Shown one piece after another: positions 58,393 through 64,000 of a stretch of DNA of 64,000 bases. Positions within the stretch are counted from its first letter, which is position 1, and each line of letters begins with the position of its first letter. Origin of the DNA: CAWINY01 sp963837635 (GTDB lineage Bacteria; Acidobacteriota; Terriglobia; Terriglobales; Acidobacteriaceae); the NCBI GenBank assembly GCA_963837635.1, contig CAWINY010000005.1, forward strand, positions 124,001-188,000, given 5' to 3'. The notes under the pieces were generated by a model. It worked only from the letters and a program-made list of their open reading frames with translations, was not told the DNA's origin and ran no database searches. The position numbers were made by a program, and so were the translations under genes.

Positions 58393-58845
58393 GTGCCGGT
58401 TGGTGTGTAGATTGTAGGCCCTAGGCTCGCGCATTAGTTTCATGCTGCTCTCGCCCGGCAGTTGACTGCCCTTGCGGCGATTACATTCATGGCAACAGGC
58501 CACCAGGTTCTCCCAGGTGGACTGGCCTCCGCGCGAGCGTGGAATCACGTGGTCCAGGGTAAGCTCGCCGCTGGAGAGCACGGTGCCGCAGTACTGGCAG
58601 GTGTTGCGGTCGCGCAGCAGGATATTCTTGCGGGACAGGGCGCGCGACTGGTGTGGAATCCGCCGGTATTCCAGCAGGCGAATGACCGACGGTACGCGGA
58701 CGGTGAAGCGCGCCGAGTGCAGGAAATGGCCGTTCTCTTCCTCGGTCATGGCCACGCCTTTGAGCACCAGCACGATCGCCCGGCGAGCGGCGCACACATT
58801 GATGGGTTCGTACGACGCGTTGAGCACCAGCACGGGAGCGTGCAT
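58336..58845 (-). CDS. HNH endonuclease
   Basis: A 169-residue HNH-type nuclease of the widespread chromosomal kind. N-terminal region VLVLNASYEPINVCAARRAIVLVLKGVA, then the zinc/HNH part NTCQYCGTVLSSGELTLDHVIPRSRGGQSTWENLVACCHECNRRKGS: two CxxC pairs, DH and the N-x8-H spacing. Start ATG 58845 is chosen because the frame upstream runs through a palindromic repeat (58908-58932). Function is unknown; these stand-alone HNH proteins are common in bacteria and not tied to one restriction system. Confidence 0.88.
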   Translation of the reverse strand: MHAPVLVLNASYEPINVCAARRAIVLVLKGVAMTEEENGHFLHSARFTVRVPSVIRLLEYRRIPHQSRALSRKNILLRDRNTCQYCGTVLSSGELTLDHVIPRSRGGQSTWENLVACCHECNRRKGSQLPGESSMKLMREPRAYNLHTNRHLMRLMGHSDSKWRKYLFY

Positions 58846-58907
58846 GGCGGACCAGGCATGAGCCGGTTGCGGGGCCATCAACCCGTGTGAGTGGGCCTCC
58901 AGACACC

Positions 58908-58932
58908 CCAACGAGTGCTTTGCGCTCGTTGG
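58908..58932. repeat. Hairpin CCCCAACGAG...CTCGTTGGGG
   Basis: Ten-base perfect arms enclosing about 9 nt. A similar hairpin, CCCCGACAA...TTGTCGGGG, lies at 59850-59878. Both are just upstream of minus-strand genes. Confidence 0.7.
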
Positions 58933-58976
58933 GGACCCCGTGCATGAAGCGGACTTCGTTTTGCCCGACATAACCC

Positions 58977-59840
58977 TTACGCGTGCGCTGCCATGCCGCC
59001 AGGCGGCAGAGCGCTCGAATCTTGCTGCTCCGGCGGCTCGGCGAAGGCCGCCTCCGGCCGGAGGACCCGAGCCACGGTCGCGACCCAAACTTTGCCGGAC
59101 CCGGCGCGGCGCAGCACCCGGGAGCACTCGCTCACGGTGGTGCCCGTGGTGTAAACGTCGTCAACCAGTAGGATGTCTCGACCGCTGATCTCGGCAGGGT
59201 GCGCCACCTGAAACGCTCCCCGAAGATTCATGCGGCGCTGATGCCGCGTCAGGCCGGTCTGCGATTCGGTCGGACGGATTCGCACCAGGGCCGAGGTATT
59301 CAACTCGACTCCGGCCACGCGCGCCGTCTTGAGCCCTTCGCGGGCGATCAACTCCGACTGATTAAAGCCGCGTTGCCTCATTTTAGAGGCATGCAACGGA
59401 ACAGGAATGAGAAGGGGCGGCGGGTCGCCAAATTCGGTGGAGAGGCCCCGGATCAATTCGCCGAGCATGCGGCCCAGCACCAAGGCCGCGGGCCTGACCT
59501 GCTCATACTTGAGCAGGTGGATCATCTCGCGCAAGGCGCCCTGGTAGCTGCCATAGGCAACCGCCCGCACAAAGGGCGGTTCGATGCGCCGGCAGGCAGG
59601 ACACGGATCGGCGACAGGCAAGGTCCCGTCGCCCTCGGTCTGGCTTGGCGACAAGAGGCGCTCGCCGCAGACCGGGCAGACCGGGGTATCGAGCGCGCGA
59701 ATGCCATCCAGGCAGGCGTCGCATACCGGAACACGGGAAATCCTGGTCAAGGGAGCGGAGCAGAAACGGCAAAGGCTGGGGAAGAGGATAGCAAAAACTC
59801 CCTCCGCCGCGGCTCCGAAGCTTGAGGCGAGGGCAAACAC
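58977..59840 (-). CDS. comF: ComF-family phosphoribosyltransferase-like protein
   Basis: A 287-residue ComF-type protein, needed for DNA uptake in competent bacteria and present in many others. N-terminal zinc finger with CRFCSAP ... CDACLD ... CPVCGERL ... CPACRR, then the phosphoribosyltransferase fold ending in the PRPP loop DILLVDDVYTTGTTVSE. GTG 59840 is preferred since conservation begins soon after; the frame continuing to 60047 contains a hairpin repeat. Other competence genes are not present in the window. Confidence 0.9.
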   Translation of the reverse strand: MFALASSFGAAAEGVFAILFPSLCRFCSAPLTRISRVPVCDACLDGIRALDTPVCPVCGERLLSPSQTEGDGTLPVADPCPACRRIEPPFVRAVAYGSYQGALREMIHLLKYEQVRPAALVLGRMLGELIRGLSTEFGDPPPLLIPVPLHASKMRQRGFNQSELIAREGLKTARVAGVELNTSALVRIRPTESQTGLTRHQRRMNLRGAFQVAHPAEISGRDILLVDDVYTTGTTVSECSRVLRRAGSGKVWVATVARVLRPEAAFAEPPEQQDSSALPPGGMAAHA

Positions 59841-59849
59841 ACCCTTTGA

Positions 59850-59878
59850 TCCCCGACAAGCAGCTTCCGTTTGTCGGG
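59850..59878. repeat. Hairpin CCCCGACAA...TTGTCGGGG
   Basis: Nine-base perfect arms with an 11-nt loop, ending 10 nt upstream of the comF GTG. Same type as 58908-58932. Confidence 0.7.
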
Positions 59879-60114
59879 GGCCCCCATCGGGTCCCGGGGC
59901 CTTCCGCGTGCGAGTTAGGCTACTCGCATTGCTGAAGACGATCCTCCTCGAGCCGGCAGATGCCGGCTGGATTGCTTTCGTTTCACAAATGGACTGGCAT
60001 CCACACGTCAGTATAAGCCGCGCTGCGTTGCGGCTGCAATTACCCATATATAATGCCTGCGCAGTATGAAACTGGGGTTAAAAGGCTGGATCGCGGAACG
60101 GTAGATTCAGAGTT

Positions 60115-60253
60115 GGGTGGAGCAGCGCTTTAGCGCTGCATGATAGATCGGGGTTATCTTCGGCTTTAGCCGCCGAGGTGCGGAGAGCCTGTGACCTCAG
60201 ACGCTAAATCAGAGGCAGCTTCGGTTTTGCAGGCCTGAGGGCCTGCTCCACCC
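60115..60253. repeat. 139-bp MITE-like element with family-B ends
   Basis: Ends are exact inverted 11-mers GGGTGGAGCAG (60115-60125) and CTGCTCCACCC (60243-60253). Each end continues into its own hairpin, GCAGCGC-TTTA-GCGCTGC on the left and GCAGGCC-TGA-GGGCCTGC on the right. No coding capacity. Confidence 0.8.
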
Positions 60254-60326
60254 TGACACATAAGGCCGCCAACCCGCGCTACCGGTGTAGCCCCAACCGC
60301 ATCCACTGAATTTGCGAGGACTCTCC

Positions 60327-62378
60327 ATGAGCACTCCCACCACCGCCTCCGGCGTGACCCGCAAGCACCAGCCCTACGTTCCCGCGCACCTGGAAATGCG
60401 TGAGTTCACCCTGCGGGCGGTCATCCTGGGCCTGCTGATGACCGGCATTTTGGGCGCGGCCAATGCCTATCTTGGCCTAAAGGCCGGTATGACCATCGCG
60501 GCAACGTACCCGGCGGCGGTCATCGGCATGTCGGTTTTGCGACTGATGAAGGGTTCGCTGCTGGAAGAGAACATGGCGCGAACCATCGGCGCCATTGGCG
60601 AATCGGTGGCCGCGGGAGCGGTGTTTACCATCCCGGCTTTCGTGCTGACCGGTCTGTGGCCGACTCTGGGTGCGGAGAGATATTGGCAATCCGTGGCGCT
60701 GATGGTGATCGGCGGCACGCTGGGCATCCTGTTCGTCACCCTGCTGCGGCGGGTTATGGTCGAAGACCCGGAGTTGCCGTTCCCCGAATCCGTCGCTGCT
60801 TCGGAGATTCACAAGGCGGGACAGCAGGGCAGCAAGGCGGCCAAGATCTTGTTTGCCAACATGGGTTTTGGCGCGGTGATGTACTTCCTGTCGCAGATCA
60901 ATCTGTACTGGTACACCCGTACCTTGCTGGTGAAGATTCCGACCATGACCAACGGGCTGCGCATTGGACGCGGCGCCGGTGCTCCGGCGGTGGCCACCGG
61001 CGGCATGAGCACGTTCACCTCGCCTGCCATCAGTCCCGCGTATTTGGGCGTGGGTTACATCATCGGGCCGCGGCTGGCGGCGCTGAATTTCGCCGGCGGC
61101 GTAGTGGCCTGGGGTTTACTGGTTCCGCTTCTAATTTATTTCCTCGGACCGACTCTGCCTCCGATGCCACAAGGCGCCAACGCAATTAACTATTGGGGCG
61201 GCATTGCCGGTGGCGTGTGGTACTCGATCGTGCGGCCGATCGCGGTGGGCGGCATGTTGGTGGGCGCCAGCTTCACCCTGTTCCGCATGCGTGCGCAGTT
61301 GGGCGTTGGCATGGCTCGCGCGGTCAGCGACCTGAAGAAGTCCGCCGTGGCGCATGAAGCCGGTGACCGCACCGAGCGCGACCTGAGCGCCAAGGTGGTG
61401 TTCGCCGGGGTGGGCGCCGTGTTCGTCGCCATGATTGCGCTCTACTACTACTTCCTGGCGAATGCCGGCCAGTTGACCACATCGAAGATCATCTCCGGCG
61501 CGGTGGTTTCGGCCGCGGTGATGATCGTCTTGGGCTTTTTCTTCGCGGCCGTGTCCGGGAACCTCGTGGGCATGATCGGCTCGTCCAATAACCCCGTCTC
61601 CGGCCTGACGCTGTGCACGCTAGTGGTAGCGGCGCTGCTGATGGTGGCCCTGGGCGTGTCAGGCGCTGGCGGCGTGGCGGCCGTGCTGGGCGTGGCGGCG
61701 GTGGTGTGCGTCTCGTCGGCCGTTGCCGGAGAGATGTTGCAAGACCTGAAAGTCGGTTACATCCTGGGCGGCACGCCCAGCAAGATGCAAATCGGCGATC
61801 TGTTCGGGGTGGTGATTTCCAGCCTGGTGCTGTTCTTTCCTTTGATGATTCTGGACAAGGCCTACCACTTTGGCAGCGCCGCCTTGCCCGCGCCCCAGGC
61901 CGGGTTGATGGCCATGCTGGCGCAGGGCATCGTGGGCGGCAACATGCCGTGGCCGTTGGTGGTGGTCGGAATCTTCATGGGCTTTGCGCTGATCATGGTG
62001 CAGGTGAAGAGCCCGATGCTGTTCGCGGTCGGCATGTACCTGCCGCTGGAGACGACGTTTGCCATCTTTGTGGGCGGCATGATCCGCTGGATTACCGACA
62101 AACTTCGCGACCGGCGCGGGCTGAACGACGCCCAGAAGGCGCGCGTGGATAACGCCGGCGTGCTGACCGCCTCGGGCCTGATCGCGGGCGAAGCGTTGTG
62201 CGGCCTGGTGATCGCGGCGATTGTCGGCACCGGCCACAAGATGCCGCAGCTGTTGGAGAATCCGCACTGGATTTCCGGCCTGATCGGGCTCGCGGTGCTG
62301 GTCGCGGTCATGATCAAGCTGCCGCTGGCCAACGCCGGCTCGCCGGACGAACCCGCGCCCCCGACGGCAATTATGTAG
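60327..62378 (+). CDS. OPT-family oligopeptide transporter
   Basis: A 683-residue inner-membrane transporter with about 16 hydrophobic helices. Family features: EFTLRAVILGLLMTGILGAANAYLGLKAG at the start, NMARTIGAIGESVAAGAVFTIPAFVL, ELPFPESVAASEIHKAGQQG, and GLTLCTLVVAALL further on. The bacterial OPT branch takes up oligopeptides or metal-chelates; the substrate is unknown. ATG 60327 has GAGGA 6 nt upstream. It stands alone, preceded by repeats. Confidence 0.93.
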   Translation: MSTPTTASGVTRKHQPYVPAHLEMREFTLRAVILGLLMTGILGAANAYLGLKAGMTIAATYPAAVIGMSVLRLMKGSLLEENMARTIGAIGESVAAGAVFTIPAFVLTGLWPTLGAERYWQSVALMVIGGTLGILFVTLLRRVMVEDPELPFPESVAASEIHKAGQQGSKAAKILFANMGFGAVMYFLSQINLYWYTRTLLVKIPTMTNGLRIGRGAGAPAVATGGMSTFTSPAISPAYLGVGYIIGPRLAALNFAGGVVAWGLLVPLLIYFLGPTLPPMPQGANAINYWGGIAGGVWYSIVRPIAVGGMLVGASFTLFRMRAQLGVGMARAVSDLKKSAVAHEAGDRTERDLSAKVVFAGVGAVFVAMIALYYYFLANAGQLTTSKIISGAVVSAAVMIVLGFFFAAVSGNLVGMIGSSNNPVSGLTLCTLVVAALLMVALGVSGAGGVAAVLGVAAVVCVSSAVAGEMLQDLKVGYILGGTPSKMQIGDLFGVVISSLVLFFPLMILDKAYHFGSAALPAPQAGLMAMLAQGIVGGNMPWPLVVVGIFMGFALIMVQVKSPMLFAVGMYLPLETTFAIFVGGMIRWITDKLRDRRGLNDAQKARVDNAGVLTASGLIAGEALCGLVIAAIVGTGHKMPQLLENPHWISGLIGLAVLVAVMIKLPLANAGSPDEPAPPTAIM

Positions 62379-62384
62379 GGAACA

Positions 62385-62525
62385 CCTACCACTGAGACAC
62401 AGAGACACGGAGAAAAACCCTTTGGGGGACAGAAGACGGGAGCTTTGTTGTTTCGGCTGTTCTCTTCTCCTCCGTGCCGGAGCCTGCCCTGAGCGAAGTC
62501 GAAGGGTGTCTCCGTGTAGATTTTT
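62385..62525. repeat. CACAGAGACACGG repeat pair with a GAGCCTGCCCTG unit inserted
   Basis: Left CACTGAGACACAGAGACACGGAGAAAAA (62391-62417) and the inverse CTCCGTG...GTGTCTCCGTGTAGATTTTT on the right. The right copy is interrupted by GCCGGAGCCTGCCCTGAGCG... (62478-62506), one of the units also found inside the pseudouridine synthase gene. Confidence 0.7.
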
Positions 62526-62556
62526 CCAGCTGTAGCTTCTACTGTAAGACTCGTCT

Positions 62557-63264
62557 ATGGCAATTGCAGACAATCTAGCTCGTGTGCGCGAGTGCCTGGA
62601 GCGAGCCGCGCGTCGCGCCGGCAGAGCGCCGAACGACATCGTTCTGATGGCGGTCAGCAAGACCTTTCCCGCCGAAGCGATCGTGGAAGCCCATGCCGCC
62701 GGGCAGCGGATCTTCGGCGAAAACCGCGTACAGGAATTTGCCGACAAGGCGCCAGGACTGGATTCGCTCAGCGGGGCGGAATGGCACCTCATAGGCCATC
62801 TGCAGTCCAACAAGAGCGCACGGGGTGCGGAACTATTTGGCTGGATCGATTCGGTGGATTCGCTACGGCTGATGCGCCGCATCGAGGAGGCGGCTGCGCG
62901 GCTCGACCGGATGCTTAACGTCCTCATTGAGATGAATGTCGGCGGGGAAGAGCAGAAACATGGCGTGGCGCCGTGCTCGCAGGAGTTGGAAGGCATGCTT
63001 CGCGCGGCAAAGTCGCTGGAGCATCTGAAAGTGCGGGGCTTGATGACGGTTCCTCCGTACACGCCAGATCCTGAGGGTGCCCGTCCTTACTTCCGGATGC
63101 TGGGCGAGGTGCGCCAGGAGATCGCCGCGCGCAAACTGCCGGGAGTTTCCATGGATGTGCTTTCCATGGGGATGTCGCACGATTTCGAAGTCGCCATTGA
63201 AGAAGGCGCGACCTGCGTGCGGGTGGGAACGGCAATCTTTGGGGTGCGGACGATTGCTGTTTGA
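62557..63264 (+). CDS. YggS-family PLP homeostasis protein
   Basis: A 235-residue PLP-binding protein of the YggS/PROSC family. The PLP lysine lies in IVLMAVSKTFPAEAIVEAHAAGQRIFGENRVQE (about 28-60), followed by WHLIGHLQSNKSA, VDSLRLMRRIEE, VRGLMTVPPYTPDPEGARPYFRML and the C-terminal LSMGMSHDFEVAIEEGATCVRVGTAIFG with the phosphate-binding segment. Full length. It regulates vitamin B6 pools rather than catalysing a known reaction. ATG 62557. An M48 protease gene follows 139 nt downstream on the same strand. Confidence 0.94.
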   Translation: MAIADNLARVRECLERAARRAGRAPNDIVLMAVSKTFPAEAIVEAHAAGQRIFGENRVQEFADKAPGLDSLSGAEWHLIGHLQSNKSARGAELFGWIDSVDSLRLMRRIEEAAARLDRMLNVLIEMNVGGEEQKHGVAPCSQELEGMLRAAKSLEHLKVRGLMTVPPYTPDPEGARPYFRMLGEVRQEIAARKLPGVSMDVLSMGMSHDFEVAIEEGATCVRVGTAIFGVRTIAV

Positions 63265-63267
63265 AAC

Positions 63268-63345
63268 CTACCACGGAGGCACGGTGACACGGTGAAATTC
63301 TCTTTGTTTTCCTCCATGCCTCCGTGTCTCCGTGGTGGGTGTTTC
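63268..63345. repeat. Inverted CCACGGAGGCACGG / CTCCGTGTCTCCGTGG repeat
   Basis: Left arm at about 63272-63294, right arm at about 63316-63340. Same family as 8120, 39172 and 44290. Between the YggS and M48 genes. Confidence 0.7.
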
Positions 63346-63402
63346 TCCGGCCGTTCCCGCCGGGACTTGCATCGAAGCGGCCGAAGCTACTAACTTAACG
63401 GC

Positions 63403-64000
63403 TTGGCCATCGCAGCCCCAACCACCGCGACTGACAGCCCGGAAGCCCGCCGCTATAACCGCATTCAGCGGCGGCTGAGCATCTTTGACCTGCTGCTCGG
63501 CCTCGCCCTGCTGGTGCTCCTGCTGGCGACCGGCTGGACGCGCGGGTTGCGCGATCTGGCGTTTTCTCTGGCGGGCCAGCGATACATGCTGGCGCTGTTC
63601 TTCTTCATCGTCGAGCTGGCGGTGATCTTCAAGCTGGCCGGGGTGGGACTCGATCTCTACGGCTACCGCCTGGAACGCCGCTTTCATCTTTCCAACCAGA
63701 AGTTCGGCTCGTGGCTTTGGGACGAAACCAAGGGATTTCTGGTGGGACTGCTGCTAAGCGCGCTGCTCGCCGAGTTCGTTTACAACCTCATGCGGAGTGC
63801 CCCGAACCACTGGTGGCTGATCTCCTGGGCCGTGTTCGTCGGGCTGTTTCTGCTCTTCGCGCAACTGGCGCCGGTGCTGCTGTTCCCCATCTTTTACAAA
63901 TTCGAGCCGCTGCAGAACCAGGAATTGCGGGACCGTCTGGTGCGTTTGACGGAGCGCGCGGGAACCCGCGTGCGCGGGGTTTACGAGTGGAAGCTCTCGG
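63403..64000 (+). CDS. M48-family membrane metalloprotease (Ste24-like), N-terminal part
   Basis: Runs off the end of the window. Start TTG 63403 is the only plausible initiator after the in-frame stop at 63391. The 199 residues seen contain four to five hydrophobic helices (LSIFDLLLGLALLVLLLATGW, MLALFFFIVELAVIFKLAG, GFLVGLLLSALLAEFVYNLM, WLISWAVFVGLFLLFAQLAPVLLFPIFYKFEPL), matching the N-terminal helical domain of CAAX-prenyl-protease-like M48 enzymes. The HExxH zinc motif would lie beyond the window. Confidence 0.85.
   Translation, partial: MAIAAPTTATDSPEARRYNRIQRRLSIFDLLLGLALLVLLLATGWTRGLRDLAFSLAGQRYMLALFFFIVELAVIFKLAGVGLDLYGYRLERRFHLSNQKFGSWLWDETKGFLVGLLLSALLAEFVYNLMRSAPNHWWLISWAVFVGLFLLFAQLAPVLLFPIFYKFEPLQNQELRDRLVRLTERAGTRVRGVYEWKLS

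Larger units (their letters stand above)
59841..60326. other. Gap between comF and the OPT transporter gene
   Basis: 486 nt between divergent genes, with the hairpin at 59850, another GCCGGCA-GAT-GCCGGC hairpin near 59953-59969 and the MITE-like family-B element at 60115-60253. No gene recognised; a divergent promoter region is expected here. Confidence 0.6.

Noticed and set aside
61659..63062. 467-codon minus-strand frame across the OPT gene end and the yggS-like gene
   Set aside because: Spans two clear genes and an intergenic repeat field; no domain visible.

Overview
The window looks like high-GC chromosomal DNA from an acidobacterium, probably class Terriglobia (Koribacter/Sulfotelmatobacter-like). 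This is inference from gene content: an Oar-type TonB-dependent receptor with an N-terminal carboxypeptidase-regulatory-like domain, futalosine-route menaquinone synthesis (MqnC), sigma-54 response regulators, the order infC-rpmI-rplT-pheS, and intergenic regions packed with short palindromic repeats. No rRNA, replication origin, prophage or CRISPR array is visible.

Layout. 0-4.3 kb: a PDZ/GAF/PAS membrane histidine kinase translationally coupled to an NtrC-like regulator. 4.4-11.2 kb: a YeiH-type exporter with a tiny membrane partner, an O-methyltransferase, a UPF0173 hydrolase, mqnC and a processive-type glycosyltransferase. 11.2-16 kb: a decayed enhancer-binding-protein relic, the TonB receptor and IS200-like copy 1. 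16-20.6 kb: a second sigma-54 regulator divergent from an XRE/S24-like regulator, with two matching palindromic operators between them, then a 45-codon secreted-peptide ORF and two coupled membrane-protein genes. 21.2-26.9 kb: a TolC-HlyD-MFS efflux operon whose tolC gene is split by an ISAzo13-family element and also carries a frameshift. 26.9-36.6 kb: a cytidylate-kinase-like gene, rutE-like reductase, ssb, thiL, tRNA-Gly, transketolase and hypotheticals. 36.9-45.7 kb: a housekeeping run of M50 protease, trpS (with an extra C-terminal domain), scpA, scpB, a lipoprotein, an RluB-type synthase and hisC. 45.8-51.5 kb: a ParDE-like toxin-antitoxin pair, IS200-like copy 2, a VOC protein, ROK kinase, response regulator and mtaB with a rearranged 3' end. 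51.6-55.2 kb: infC-rpmI-rplT-pheS followed by vapBC instead of pheT. 55.4-64 kb: TPR, thioesterase, kinase-fold, HNH, ComF, OPT transporter, YggS and the start of an M48 protease.

The strongest leads are genome-plasticity signals. (1) Several families of palindromic repeats recur between genes, and one has entered the coding sequence of the pseudouridine synthase in frame. (2) The two IS200-like copies have end hairpins with the same TCT loop as the commonest repeat family. (3) The 3' ends of mtaB and trpS seem to have received foreign sequence that stayed in frame. (4) The XRE regulator/small secreted peptide/7TM locus at 17.5-20.6 kb is the best candidate for an undescribed signalling or regulatory module. 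All functional calls rest on reading motifs by eye; no database search was run.
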